Shown here: piece by piece, positions 32,887 through 41,906 of the stretch
How positions within the stretch are numbered: the stretch's first letter is position 1
Layout: each line of letters begins with the position of its first letter
From: JBCBTJ01 sp039818665
GTDB taxonomy: Bacteria; Pseudomonadota; Alphaproteobacteria; Caulobacterales; Hyphomonadaceae
Assembly: GCA_039818665.1 (NCBI GenBank)
Contig: JBCBTJ010000013.1
Location: 1 to 60,231 of the forward strand
Length of the DNA stretch: 60,231 nucleotides
Direction of reading: 5' to 3'
The notes under the pieces: model-generated
Told to the model about the DNA's origin: nothing
What the model saw: the letters and a program-made list of their open reading frames with translations, nothing else
Database searches by the model: none
Translations under genes and position numbers: made by a program

Positions 32887-33480
32887 ATGACCAAATCCAT
32901 CTTGTCTCGCCGCGCCTTTCTCGTCGCGGGCGGCGCGTCGGCGCTTGGAACGGCCGCCGTTCTGCGGGGCGGAGCGCCGCCGGCGGACCCTCCCCTGCGC
33001 GAGACCGACAGCTTCACCCTCGCCACCAATGGCGAAGCGCCGATCAACGCGCCCGGATTCCCCGATTGGACCGAAGAACAATGGCGCGCGCTCGACGCCG
33101 GCGCCTGGCGCGAGCGCCTCTCAGCCGAGGCCTACGAAGTGCTTCGCCGCGAGGGCACGGAACGCGCCTTCACCAGCCCGCTCAACAATGAAAAACGCGA
33201 CGGTTGGTACGCTTGCGCCGGTTGCGGCTACGTCTTGTTTTCGTCGGAAGACAAGTATGACAGCGGCACAGGCTGGCCGAGCTTCATTCGCCCGATCTCG
33301 GACGACCGCATTGGCACGAAGCCGGACTACAAACTCATTCGCCGGCGGACCGAGTATCATTGCGCGCGCTGCGGCGGCCATCATGGCCATGTCTTCAATG
33401 ACGGCCCGCCTCCGACCGGTCAGCGGTGGTGCAACAACGGCGTCGCTTTGACCTTCGTCCCAAAGGCCGATCTCGCTTAA
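32887..33480 (+). CDS. msrB: Tat-exported peptide-methionine (R)-S-oxide reductase
   Basis: A 197-residue MsrB (EC 1.8.4.12) with a twin-arginine signal peptide (SRRAFLVAGG at 7-16), so it probably repairs oxidised methionine in periplasmic proteins. The zinc ligands are the CAGC and CARC pairs; the GTGWPSF substrate block and the catalytic cysteine in RWCNNG are intact. A second, cytoplasmic MsrB lies about 4.4 kb downstream at 37888. No MsrA is in the window. Confidence 0.94.
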   Translation: MTKSILSRRAFLVAGGASALGTAAVLRGGAPPADPPLRETDSFTLATNGEAPINAPGFPDWTEEQWRALDAGAWRERLSAEAYEVLRREGTERAFTSPLNNEKRDGWYACAGCGYVLFSSEDKYDSGTGWPSFIRPISDDRIGTKPDYKLIRRRTEYHCARCGGHHGHVFNDGPPPTGQRWCNNGVALTFVPKADLA

Positions 33481-33564
33481 TCGCCTTTAGCGGCGACAGA
33501 AAGCCTTCCCCTCGGCCTCCGGGTCTGCTTCGTTTCCCTCAGACAAAAAGGGAGGCGATCGGGC

Positions 33565-35112
33565 ATGCATCCGCATATCCACGCGAAAGACAAAGACGAC
33601 GCGCCGGCGATCATCATGGCCGGCTCAGGCGAAACGACGAGCTTCGCCGAGCTTGACCGCCGATCGAACCAGATCGCCCACGCTCTGCGCGGCCTTGGCC
33701 TTAAACCCGGCGACGCCTTCGCGATCTTCGCTGAAAACAGCGCGCGTTATTTCGAACTGGCCTGGGCCGGCCAACGCGCGGGGCTTTATTTCGTCTGCAT
33801 CTCCTCGCGCCTCACCGCGCCGGAGGTGGAGTACATCGTCAAGGATTCCGGATCCCGGCTCTTAGTGGCCTCCTCCGGCCTCAAAGCCGTCGCCGAAGAG
33901 GTGAAAGCCCTCACCGGTCTTGAAGCCTATTGGTCGATCGATGGCGCGATCGACGGCTTCGAGCCCTTGGAAGACCTGCGCGCCGCTCTGCCGGAGACGC
34001 CGATCGAGGATGAAATGGCCGGGTCCGACATGCTCTATTCCTCCGGCACCACCGGACGCCCGAAGGGCATCCGGCCCCCGCTGGAGCATGGCGCGCCGAT
34101 CGACGACGGCGGCCCCTTCCTGATGCTGATCCAGGCCCTCTGCCGGATTCAAGACGGCTCGATCTACCTCTCTCCGGCGCCCCTCTACCACGCCGCGCCC
34201 TTGCGCTGGTGCATGGCCATGACGCGGATCGGCGTGCCGCTCGTCATCATGGAGAAGTTCGATCCGGAGGCGTATCTCGCCGCCGTCGAGCGTCACAAGA
34301 TCACCCACACCCAGCTCGTGCCGACCATGTTCGTGCGCATGCTCAAGCTGCCGGAGGACGTCCGCGCCAAATACGACGTGTCGTCCTTGGAATGCGCCAT
34401 CCACGCCGCCGCGCCGTGCCCCGTCCCGGTCAAGGAGCAGATGATCGAATGGTGGGGGCCGATCATCGAGGAGTACTACGCCGGCTCCGAAGGCAACGGC
34501 ATGACCTGGATCAGCTCCAATGACTGGCTCGCCCACAAGGGCTCGGTCGGTCGGCCGATCATGGGCGAGCTGCACATTTGCGATGATGACGGCAATGAGC
34601 TGCCCGTGGGCGAAGCCGGCGCCATCTATTATGGCGGCACCGCCCCGCCGAACTACCACAATGACGAGGCCAAAACCAAAGGCGCCCGCCACCCCGACCA
34701 CGAGGATTGGTCCACCCTCGGCGATGTCGGCCGCGTCGACGAGGAAGGCTTCCTCTACCTCACCGACCGCAAGGCCTTCATGATCATCTCCGGCGGGGTG
34801 AACATCTACCCGCAGGAAGCCGAGAACATCCTCATCACCCATCCCAAAGTCGCCGACTGCGCGGTGATCGGGGTCCCGAACGAGGAGTTCGGCGAGGAGG
34901 TCAAAGCGGTCGTTCAGCCCATGGACGGCGTCGCCCCGTCGGAGGATCTCGCAGAGGAATTGATCGCCCACTGCCAGGCGCATCTGTCGAAGATCAAATG
35001 CCCCCGCAGCGTCGACTTCGACCCGGAATTGCCGCGCCACCCCACCGGAAAGCTCTATAAGCGCCTCATTCGCGACCGATATTGGGGCAAAGAGGGATCT
35101 CGCATCGTGTGA
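33565..35112 (+). CDS. Acyl-CoA synthetase / AMP-binding enzyme
   Basis: A 515-residue adenylate-forming enzyme that activates a carboxylic acid with ATP and CoA. Core motifs in order: YSSGTTGRPKGI (about 158-169), YYAGSEGNG (A5, near 310), GDVGRVDEEGFLYLTDRKAFMIISGGVNIYP (A7/A8 region) and PTGKLYKR with the catalytic lysine near the C-terminus. The chain type is not decided; cyclohexanecarboxylate, medium-chain and short-chain acids are all plausible. ATG 33565 follows GGGAGGCGATCGGGC. A MaoC hydratase follows 69 bases later, suggesting a shared fatty-acid or similar acyl pathway. Confidence 0.92.
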   Translation: MHPHIHAKDKDDAPAIIMAGSGETTSFAELDRRSNQIAHALRGLGLKPGDAFAIFAENSARYFELAWAGQRAGLYFVCISSRLTAPEVEYIVKDSGSRLLVASSGLKAVAEEVKALTGLEAYWSIDGAIDGFEPLEDLRAALPETPIEDEMAGSDMLYSSGTTGRPKGIRPPLEHGAPIDDGGPFLMLIQALCRIQDGSIYLSPAPLYHAAPLRWCMAMTRIGVPLVIMEKFDPEAYLAAVERHKITHTQLVPTMFVRMLKLPEDVRAKYDVSSLECAIHAAAPCPVPVKEQMIEWWGPIIEEYYAGSEGNGMTWISSNDWLAHKGSVGRPIMGELHICDDDGNELPVGEAGAIYYGGTAPPNYHNDEAKTKGARHPDHEDWSTLGDVGRVDEEGFLYLTDRKAFMIISGGVNIYPQEAENILITHPKVADCAVIGVPNEEFGEEVKAVVQPMDGVAPSEDLAEELIAHCQAHLSKIKCPRSVDFDPELPRHPTGKLYKRLIRDRYWGKEGSRIV

Positions 35113-35181
35113 CGGCAGGCTTGCGCGGCATGGGCGAGGCGGTCAAACTCGCCAAAAATGGGAACGACAGGAGGACCCCGC

Positions 35182-35640
35182 ATGGCCGAACCGCGCACCG
35201 TCGCTTTTGATGATCTGGAATCCATGGTTGGCGAACACGTCGGCACATCCGATTGGCATATGATCGACCAAGAGCGCGTCAATCAATTCGCCGAGGCGAC
35301 GGGCGACCATCAATGGATCCATGTGGACGTGGAACGCGCGACCAAGGAGCTCGGCTCACCCATCGCGCACGGCTATCTCACCCTGTCGCTGCTTCCCATG
35401 CTCAGTGGCGAGGTGATGCGCGTCACCGGCGTCACCCGCGGCATCAATTACGGCTCCGACAAGGTGCGCTTCACGAATATGGTCCCGGTCGGCGCCAAGG
35501 TTCGGCTCAGCCAGACCTGCAAATCCGTCCAGCCCAAAGCCGGCGGCAAGCAGATGATCATGGAATCAACCATCGAAATCGAAGGCCAGGAGCGCCCCGC
35601 CTGCGTGGCGGAGGCGATCACGGTCTTATACGGAGGCTAA
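35182..35640 (+). CDS. MaoC family hot-dog dehydratase, (R)-enoyl-CoA hydratase-like
   Basis: A 152-residue MaoC/PhaJ-type hydratase. The catalytic Asp and His lie in FAEATGDHQWIHVD, followed by PIAHGYLTLSLLP, the overhang segment typical of (R)-specific enoyl-CoA hydratases. It would hydrate trans-2-enoyl-CoA to the (R)-3-hydroxy form. ATG 35182 is chosen because AGGAGG sits eight bases upstream; the in-frame ATG at 35158 has none. Its own last codons (GGAGGCTAA) supply the ribosome site of the next gene, whose ATG begins one base past the stop. Confidence 0.93.
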   Translation: MAEPRTVAFDDLESMVGEHVGTSDWHMIDQERVNQFAEATGDHQWIHVDVERATKELGSPIAHGYLTLSLLPMLSGEVMRVTGVTRGINYGSDKVRFTNMVPVGAKVRLSQTCKSVQPKAGGKQMIMESTIEIEGQERPACVAEAITVLYGG

Positions 35641-35641
35641 G

Positions 35642-37825
35642 ATGAAGCTTGGGTGGGGACCCGCGATCGCAACAGCCATGATCGCCCTTTGGAGCGCCGG
35701 CGCGGCCGCCGCCCAAGACATCGACTACGGCGACGACACCAGCCAGTGGGCCAAGGACGGCGAGTGCGACGATCCGCGCTTCCAAGGCGTCGGCATGGCG
35801 GACGTTTTGGTCGAAGCCGACCTCGGCCGCGACGCCTCGGACTGCCGAGAAGGTGTCGAAGCCGGCCGCCTCACCCTCGTCGAAGCCCCGGCCCCGGTCC
35901 CAGCCCCGACCACGCCGACCGAGATCGATTTCGGCGACGACACCAGCATGTGGGCCAATGACGGCGAGTGCGACGACAAGCGCTTCGAAGGCGCGGGCAT
36001 GACCACGACGCCGCTGCTCGACGAGGATGTCGGCCACGACGCCACCGATTGCCGGACCGCGTTCGAAGCGGGCGACCTCACGCTCGCAACCGGATCGGAG
36101 ACGCCGACCGAGGTCAGCCTCGGCGACGTGGAGTTCGGCGACGATTCCGGCCAATGGCCGAACGACAATGAATGCGATGATCCCCGCTTCACCGGGGACG
36201 GCGTCGCGTTCTTCACCCTGCCGGAGAACATCCGCCGCGACGCCACCGACTGCCGCGCCGCCATGGAGGCCGGATTGGCGACCTTCACCGGCGACGCGGC
36301 CGCGCCGCCGCCAGTGGCCGAATCCCTTGAATCCTTCGGCACGGGCTTTGTCGTCTCGTCCAATGGCCACGTGCTCACTAACGCCCATGTCGTCGACGGG
36401 TGCGACGCCCTGCGCAGCCCGGTCTTCGGCGAACTGACCCTGCTCGGCCAGGACCGCTTCCTCGACCTCGCCTTGCTGAAGGGCGATCCGCCGACCCAAG
36501 GCTTCGCGCGCATCAGCGGCGCGACCGGCGTCCGCCTCGGCGAGGACATTGTCATCGCCGGCTATCCGTTGATGGACTTCCTCGAGAAATCGAGCCTCAC
36601 CATCTCCACCGGCACGGTCTCGTCGCGCTTCGGCATGGGCGACACGCCCTACCGCTTCCAGATCTCGGCCCCGGTGCATGGCGGCAATAGCGGCGGCCCG
36701 GTCTTCGACCGCCACGGCGACGTGGTGGGCGTCGTGGTCAGCACGCTCGACAGCCAGTCGGTGCTCGAAGAGACCGGCAACCTGCCGCAGAACATAAATT
36801 TCGCGATCAGCCTGGAGGCCGTCAATCAGTTCCTGGCGGCCAATCCGATCGAGGACGGCGGCGTGGCGGGCATGTCATTGCGCCCCGACGGCGTCGCCGA
36901 CATCGCTGAATTCGCCGAAGGCGTGACCGGGCTCATCCAGTGTTTCAACGGCGGGGCGCCCAGTCCTGACATCGTCCCGACCGGTGATCGCCCGCCCCTG
37001 GCGGAGATCGACTTCGGCGACGACGCCAGCAATTGGGCCAATAATGGCGAGTGCGACGACAAGCGCTTCGCCGGCCCCGGCATGACCGAAACGCTGCTCA
37101 TCGAGTCCGACGTCGGCCACGACGCGACCGATTGCCGGACCGCTTATCAAGCCGGCCAGCTCAGCCTCGCACCGGCCGACGCGCCACAGCCGGCCGGTCT
37201 TATCGCCGTCGACGACATCACCTTCGGAGACGATACGAGCGCCTGGGCCAACAATGGCGAATGCGACGACAACCGCTTCCAAGGTGAAGGCATGGCCTCG
37301 ATCCTGATCGAAAGCGACACAGGCCACGACGCCACAGACTGTTTGGAAGGCTACCAAGCCGGCCGCCTCACGCTGGTCGGCGCAGCCGATCCCGCCGCCC
37401 CCGCTCCGCCCGTCACAGTCCCCGCAGAAGACCCGATCATCATCGACGACGTCGACTTCGGCGATAACACCAGCACCTGGGCCAATGACGGCGAGTGCGA
37501 CGACAACCGCTTCTTTGGCGAAGGCATGGCCGGACCGCCCAATCTGCCGAGCCATGTCGGCCACGATGCGAACGATTGTTCGCAGGCCTGGCAGGAGGGA
37601 AAACTGGTGCTGCGCACCGACGACGTCCTCGGCATTGGCGGCCTCGGGCAAATCGTCGACGACATCGATTTCGGCGACAACAGTTCGCAGTGGGCCGACG
37701 ACGGACAGTGCGACGATATGCGCTTTGAAGGCGCGGCCATGGCCTCCGGCCCCGCCGAGCAAATGACTGACCGGCGCGACTGCCTCGCAGCCTATGTCCG
37801 GGGCGACATCACGCTCAAACAATAA
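35642..37825 (+). CDS. Secreted trypsin-like serine protease flanked by seven two-cysteine acidic repeats
   Basis: A 727-residue exported protein. A signal peptide ends around AGAAAAQ (residue 25). Three copies of a ~55-residue repeat (26-80, 94-149, 161-215) precede a chymotrypsin/DegP-like protease domain (about 231-405) with H249 (TNAHVV), D275 (FLDLALL) and S350 (GGNSGGPVF). Four more copies follow (454-509, 524-579, 602-658, 672-725). The unit reads [ID]-x-FGDDTSxWANDGECDDxRF-x-G-x-GM ... GHDATDC ... AGxLTL, with two cysteines each. There is no PDZ domain. The repeats are likely disulfide-linked and may bind calcium or a surface; I know of no established function. The four-residue EGTE acid loops of proteases are absent. 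Follows the MaoC gene by one base. Confidence 0.85.
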   Translation: MKLGWGPAIATAMIALWSAGAAAAQDIDYGDDTSQWAKDGECDDPRFQGVGMADVLVEADLGRDASDCREGVEAGRLTLVEAPAPVPAPTTPTEIDFGDDTSMWANDGECDDKRFEGAGMTTTPLLDEDVGHDATDCRTAFEAGDLTLATGSETPTEVSLGDVEFGDDSGQWPNDNECDDPRFTGDGVAFFTLPENIRRDATDCRAAMEAGLATFTGDAAAPPPVAESLESFGTGFVVSSNGHVLTNAHVVDGCDALRSPVFGELTLLGQDRFLDLALLKGDPPTQGFARISGATGVRLGEDIVIAGYPLMDFLEKSSLTISTGTVSSRFGMGDTPYRFQISAPVHGGNSGGPVFDRHGDVVGVVVSTLDSQSVLEETGNLPQNINFAISLEAVNQFLAANPIEDGGVAGMSLRPDGVADIAEFAEGVTGLIQCFNGGAPSPDIVPTGDRPPLAEIDFGDDASNWANNGECDDKRFAGPGMTETLLIESDVGHDATDCRTAYQAGQLSLAPADAPQPAGLIAVDDITFGDDTSAWANNGECDDNRFQGEGMASILIESDTGHDATDCLEGYQAGRLTLVGAADPAAPAPPVTVPAEDPIIIDDVDFGDNTSTWANDGECDDNRFFGEGMAGPPNLPSHVGHDANDCSQAWQEGKLVLRTDDVLGIGGLGQIVDDIDFGDNSSQWADDGQCDDMRFEGAAMASGPAEQMTDRRDCLAAYVRGDITLKQ
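35717..36286 (+). repeat. Three N-terminal ECDD repeats encoded in the protease gene
   Basis: Copies 1-3 of the protein repeat, at 35717-35881, 35921-36088 and 36122-36286. Each encodes W-A/P-x-D-x-E-C-D-D-x-R-F and then, about 22-27 residues after the first cysteine, the second one in D-A-S/T-D-C. Copy 3 is the most diverged (GQWPNDNECDD and an arginine for the glycine-histidine before DATDC). Linkers between copies are proline/alanine-rich. Confidence 0.85.
37001..37816 (+). repeat. Four C-terminal ECDD repeats encoded in the protease gene
   Basis: Copies 4-7 at 37001-37168, 37211-37378, 37445-37615 and 37655-37816. Copies 4 and 5 are closest to copy 2, sharing WANNGECDD and GHDATDC, which suggests recent duplication within the gene. 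Copy 7 is shortened and reads GQCDD and then DRRDC. Linkers grow longer and proline-rich between copies 5 and 6. Confidence 0.85.
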
Positions 37826-37887
37826 GGCTCGATCACCGGTTCCCGTCAGCGATACGTATGCTTATGCTCATGGCGAGGAGGGCTCCC

Positions 37888-38307
37888 ATGAGCGACGACA
37901 CCGCCCTGCGCAAAGTCAAGCGCACCACGGCCGAATGGAAGCAGCTTTTGACCCACGAACAGTTTCGCGTGGGTGTGAAAGAAGGCACCGAACGCGCCTT
38001 CACGCCGGGCAACCACAATGATGAGAAACGCGAGGGCGTGTATCACTGCGTCGGATGCGGCACGCCGGTCTACGCCTCCGAACACAAATTCGACTCCGGC
38101 ACGGGCTGGCCCAGCTTTTACGATGTGATCGACAAAGCGGTGATCGAGACGAAGACCGACTATAAGCTCATCTATCCGCGTACGGAGTGCCATTGCGCCG
38201 TCTGCGGCCTGCACCACGGCCATGTCTTCAAAGACGGTCCGCCGCCCACCGGCGAGCGCTGGTGCATCAACGGCGTCATTCTCGAGTTTCGCCCGAAAGA
38301 AGGCTGA
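37888..38307 (+). CDS. msrB: Cytoplasmic peptide-methionine (R)-S-oxide reductase
   Basis: A 139-residue MsrB without a signal peptide. Zinc cysteines CVGC and CAVC, the block GTGWPSFYDVID and catalytic cysteine in RWCINGVIL are present. ATG 37888 is chosen because GAGGAGG lies a few bases upstream; an in-frame ATG at 37858 is less likely. With the Tat-borne copy at 32887 the organism has compartment-specific MsrB enzymes. Oligopeptidase B follows 30 bases later, possibly co-transcribed. Confidence 0.95.
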   Translation: MSDDTALRKVKRTTAEWKQLLTHEQFRVGVKEGTERAFTPGNHNDEKREGVYHCVGCGTPVYASEHKFDSGTGWPSFYDVIDKAVIETKTDYKLIYPRTECHCAVCGLHHGHVFKDGPPPTGERWCINGVILEFRPKEG

Positions 38308-38337
38308 CGCGCCCCCCGCCGCGACAAAGCGATCTCC

Positions 38338-40449
38338 ATGACAAAACCCGCCCCGCCGGCCGCCGAACGCCGGATAGAGACGATCGAGCAGCTCGGCCGC
38401 ACGCGGACCGATCCATATCGCTGGCTGAAAGCCGACAATTGGCGCGACGTGATGCAGGACCCGAGCGTCCTGCCCGCCGACATCCGCGCCTATCTGGAGG
38501 CTGAGAACGCCCACACGAAGACCCTGCTTGAGTCCCCGACCGAAGCCCTGCGCGAAACCGTGTTCAAAGAAATGCGCGGGCGCATCAAAGAAGACGATAG
38601 CTCCGTGCCCGCCCGGGACGGGCCCTACGCCTATGGCTCCCGCTATCGCCAGGGCGGCGAATACCCCCTCTTCACCCGGCGCCCCGCCGCCCGGGCCTTC
38701 GATCCGGACGCCCGCGAAGAGATCCTCTTCGACGGCGACAAGGAAGGCGCCGACAAAGCCTATTTCGGTATTGGCGGCGTCGCCCATTCGCCGGACCACA
38801 AGCTCCTCGCCTACGCCGTCGACGAAACAGGCAGCGAGACTTACACGATCCGCGTCCGAGACCTCGCCGCCGGCGAGGATCTCGACACCGTCATCGAAAA
38901 CACAGCCGGCGACTTCGTCTGGGGCGCAGGCTCCGACGTGATCTTCTGGGTCGAGCGCGACGAGAACGCCCGGCCGTCGGCCGTGCGCCAGCGCAAGCTC
39001 GGCGAGACCGACGACACGTTGATCTACGCCGAGCCGGACCCCGGCTTCTTCGTCAACATCTCCGAGAGCCAGTCGAGCGCCTACATCTTCATCGCCTCCG
39101 GCGACCACACCACCTCGGAAGTCCGCTATTTCCCAGCCGGCGAGACCGATCCCGCGCCCAAGCTCATCGCCGCGCGCGAAACGGGCGTTGAATACGACGC
39201 CGAGCACCATGAGGGCCGCTTCTACTTCGTCACCAACGCCGACGACGCGATCGACTTCAAAATCGCCTCCGCGCCGGTCGAAACACCCGGCCGCGGCCAT
39301 TGGCGCGACGAGATCGCCCACCGGCCCGGCGTGCTCGTCCTCGATCTCATTCCTTTTAAAAACCACCTCGTGCGCGCCGAGCGGTCCAACGGCCTGCCCC
39401 GCATCATCATCCAAGACGTCCGCACGGGCCAAGAGCACGCCATCGCCTTCGACGAGGCCGCCTACGACGTCGGCGCCTCCAGCGGCTACGAGTACGACAC
39501 CACGACCCTCCGCGTCGGCTATGCCTCGCCGACGACGCCCGACCAGGTCTACGACTATGACATGGAGACCCGCGAGCGGACCTTGCGCAAAACCCGGGAA
39601 GTGCCCTCCGGCCACGACCCCGCCGACTATGTCGCCGAACGCCTCATGGCGCCCGCCCATGACGGCGCTGAGATCCCGGTCACGATCCTCCGCCGCCGCG
39701 ACACGCCCGTCGACGGCTCGGCGCCGCTCTTTCTCTACGGCTACGGTTCCTACGGCGTGACGATCCCGGCCGACTTCCGGACCAGCCGGCTCAGCCTCGT
39801 CGACCGCGGCTTCATCTACGCCATCGCCCACATTCGCGGGTCAGAGGCGAAGGGCCGCCAATGGTATGTCGACGGCAAGCTCGAGAAGAAACCGAACACG
39901 TTCAAAGACTATCTCGCCGCCGGCCGCCATCTCGTCTCCCTCGGCTATGGCGCGGAGGGGCGCGTGGTCGGCCAGGGCGGCTCAGCCGGCGGCCTTCTCA
40001 TGGGCGCGGCCGCGAATATGGACCCGGCCCTGTTCGCCGGCATTGTCGCCGCCGTCCCCTTCGTCGACGTGCTCAACACCATGTCGGACGAGACCCTGCC
40101 GCTCACCCCGCCGGAATGGCCCGAATGGGGCAATCCCACCACCGACGCAGTCGCCTATGACACGATCCTCGCCTATTCGCCTTACGACCAGGTCGCAGAC
40201 AAACCCTACCCGCCCATGCTGATCACCGGCGGCCTCTCCGACCCACGCGTCACCTATTGGGAGCCCGCCAAATGGGCCGCCAAACTCCGCCACGAAGCCC
40301 CGGACGCCGGCCCCTATTTCCTCAAGATCAACATGGACGCCGGCCATGGCGGCGCGTCCGGCCGCTTCGAGGGCTTGAAAGAAACCGCGCTGGAATACGC
40401 CTTCGCGCTCGCGGCGGTCGGGTTGGCCGAGGGGCTGACGCTGCGCTGA
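38338..40449 (+). CDS. ptrB: Oligopeptidase B (S9A prolyl oligopeptidase family)
   Basis: A 703-residue serine peptidase that cleaves short peptides after Arg/Lys (EC 3.4.21.83) in the cytoplasm. An N-terminal beta-propeller (about 70-410) gates the C-terminal alpha/beta hydrolase domain. The triad is S549 (GQGGSAGG), D635 (LSDPRV) and H670 (DAGHGG). The TDPYRWL opening and FLYGYGSYG are family signatures. No signal peptide. A terminator hairpin starts 20 bases after the stop. Confidence 0.94.
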   Translation: MTKPAPPAAERRIETIEQLGRTRTDPYRWLKADNWRDVMQDPSVLPADIRAYLEAENAHTKTLLESPTEALRETVFKEMRGRIKEDDSSVPARDGPYAYGSRYRQGGEYPLFTRRPAARAFDPDAREEILFDGDKEGADKAYFGIGGVAHSPDHKLLAYAVDETGSETYTIRVRDLAAGEDLDTVIENTAGDFVWGAGSDVIFWVERDENARPSAVRQRKLGETDDTLIYAEPDPGFFVNISESQSSAYIFIASGDHTTSEVRYFPAGETDPAPKLIAARETGVEYDAEHHEGRFYFVTNADDAIDFKIASAPVETPGRGHWRDEIAHRPGVLVLDLIPFKNHLVRAERSNGLPRIIIQDVRTGQEHAIAFDEAAYDVGASSGYEYDTTTLRVGYASPTTPDQVYDYDMETRERTLRKTREVPSGHDPADYVAERLMAPAHDGAEIPVTILRRRDTPVDGSAPLFLYGYGSYGVTIPADFRTSRLSLVDRGFIYAIAHIRGSEAKGRQWYVDGKLEKKPNTFKDYLAAGRHLVSLGYGAEGRVVGQGGSAGGLLMGAAANMDPALFAGIVAAVPFVDVLNTMSDETLPLTPPEWPEWGNPTTDAVAYDTILAYSPYDQVADKPYPPMLITGGLSDPRVTYWEPAKWAAKLRHEAPDAGPYFLKINMDAGHGGASGRFEGLKETALEYAFALAAVGLAEGLTLR

Positions 40450-40468
40450 CCGGCCGCGTCTAAAAGAA

Positions 40469-40494
40469 AAACCCCGGCGCGTCGGCCGGGGTTT
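40469..40494. terminator. Intrinsic terminator, probably bidirectional
   Basis: A perfect 10-base stem, AAACCCCGGC at 40469-40478 and GCCGGGGTTT at 40485-40494, closes a six-base loop. T-rich flanks on one side and A-rich on the other (TAAAAGAAAA upstream) allow termination in both directions. It lies between the convergent ptrB and TPR genes. Confidence 0.85.
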
Positions 40495-40523
40495 CCCTAC
40501 ATCCTTCGAGCCGTCAAGCGGCC

Positions 40524-41906
40524 TTAAGCGTCGAAGTCGGCGAGTTCTTCGCGCGCCGCGCCCAAGCGGTCGCGCACATCGCCGCACCCGTCGGGCATGT
40601 TTTCGCCGCCCAGCACACGCAGCTGCGTGCAGGCCCGATCTTCGTTCTCAAGTTCCAGAACCCGGGTCTGAATGCCGAAGCGGACCAGCGCCCGCTCAGT
40701 CTCATCCTCGGACTGCATGAAGGAGAGCCAGCCGCGTCCGCCGCGATTGTTCGCATTCCGGAAAGCCTCGCGCGCGCCGGACCGATCGTCGCGCTCATAG
40801 CGCGACTGACCGATCAGCACCCAAGCCAGCCCGCGATCCTTCACGCCGCCGACCTGAAGCGCGCGCTGCAGCGCCTCCTCGGCATTCTCCCAATCCTGCA
40901 ACTCGGCGTACGACCGGCCGAGGCGCTCATACATCTCACCCGAATTGTTCAGCTGCGCGGCGCGCTCGATCACGGGGATCGCTTTTTCATACTCACGCGC
41001 CACCTGATAGAGGTTCGCCAACAATTCCAGCTTGTCGAACGTGGTCTCGATCCGGCCGGCGTTCATCTCTTTCTCCAGTACGCGCGCGCCTTCATAGGGC
41101 GCGTCGAACCGATTGTAGAAATTGACGATCCGCATCAGCTCATCCTCAGTCTGGAGGATGCCGCCAAGATACATCGCCTTTTGAACTTCGAACGCTTTGC
41201 GCTCTTCGTTCGCCTGATAATAGTCGCCCGCGATCGCGTCCCAGAGACGCCGCTCGGTGGGGTTGCGAATTAAAAGCTGCTCCAGCAGCTCGGCTTTCTT
41301 GGCGAGGTTCCCGGTCTCGTCATAGAGGAAGATCAGGAAGTCATAGACTTCGCGCGCCGCGTTCGGCCCGTCATTGGCGAACACTTCCTCGGCGAGGCGC
41401 AGGGCCGTCGCATTGTCGTCGGCCCGGTGATAAACGATCGACAGCGTCCATTTCTGGTCCCGGTCCGGCCGACCGCCGGCCGCGATCCAGCGCTCGGCGT
41501 ATTCAACCGCCTTCTGCAGATCGCCGTCGCTGAGATAGATCTGATAAATGTTGAAATAGGTCGTGGGGCGCTCAGCCTCCGGGATGAACCCTTGGGCCAA
41601 GGCCGATTCAAGATCGGCCACCGCGCCGGACATATCGCCGGCTTGGATCTTCACCGCCGCACCGAGACGCAGCACCGCGCCGCGCTCATAGCAATTGAGC
41701 TCCATCGCCCGAAGTTGATTGAGCTTCGCTAAAGCCGCTTGCGGGTTCTCGTTCACCAAGATCTCGGTCTCGGCGTCGAGATACAGCTGACCCGCCGCAG
41801 AGGTGAATTGCGTTTCCTCGCAGACCTGCGCCGACGCGACGGGCGCGGCGCTCAACGCGACCACGCCGGCGATCGCCGCGCCTGTCAGAAATGTCGCCAA
41901 TCTCAT
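40524..41906 (-). CDS. Exported TPR-repeat protein of the TonB cluster
   Basis: A 460-residue protein with a signal peptide (MRLATFLTGAAIAGVVALSAAPVASA, cleaved before QVC) and helical tetratricopeptide-like repeats over most of its length, e.g. ERLGRSYAELQDWENAEEALQRAL. Vibrio-type TonB2 loci carry a comparable TPR protein downstream of tonB, so it probably acts with this system in the periplasm. ATG 41906 follows GGGAGAG. A terminator and 289 bases separate it from tonB, so it may be transcribed at its own level. Confidence 0.85.
   Translation of the reverse strand: MRLATFLTGAAIAGVVALSAAPVASAQVCEETQFTSAAGQLYLDAETEILVNENPQAALAKLNQLRAMELNCYERGAVLRLGAAVKIQAGDMSGAVADLESALAQGFIPEAERPTTYFNIYQIYLSDGDLQKAVEYAERWIAAGGRPDRDQKWTLSIVYHRADDNATALRLAEEVFANDGPNAAREVYDFLIFLYDETGNLAKKAELLEQLLIRNPTERRLWDAIAGDYYQANEERKAFEVQKAMYLGGILQTEDELMRIVNFYNRFDAPYEGARVLEKEMNAGRIETTFDKLELLANLYQVAREYEKAIPVIERAAQLNNSGEMYERLGRSYAELQDWENAEEALQRALQVGGVKDRGLAWVLIGQSRYERDDRSGAREAFRNANNRGGRGWLSFMQSEDETERALVRFGIQTRVLELENEDRACTQLRVLGGENMPDGCGDVRDRLGAAREELADFDA

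Noticed and set aside
35717..37816. DNA repeat array such as CRISPR or a VNTR
   Set aside because: The periodicity lies in codons of one protein with diverged DNA and variable spacing; it is a protein repeat.
37846..39831. Long open frame antisense to oligopeptidase B and MsrB (over 600 codons)
   Set aside because: Composition is Gly/Val/Ala-Asp repetitive, no motifs, and it mirrors two well-supported genes; a GC-rich codon artefact.
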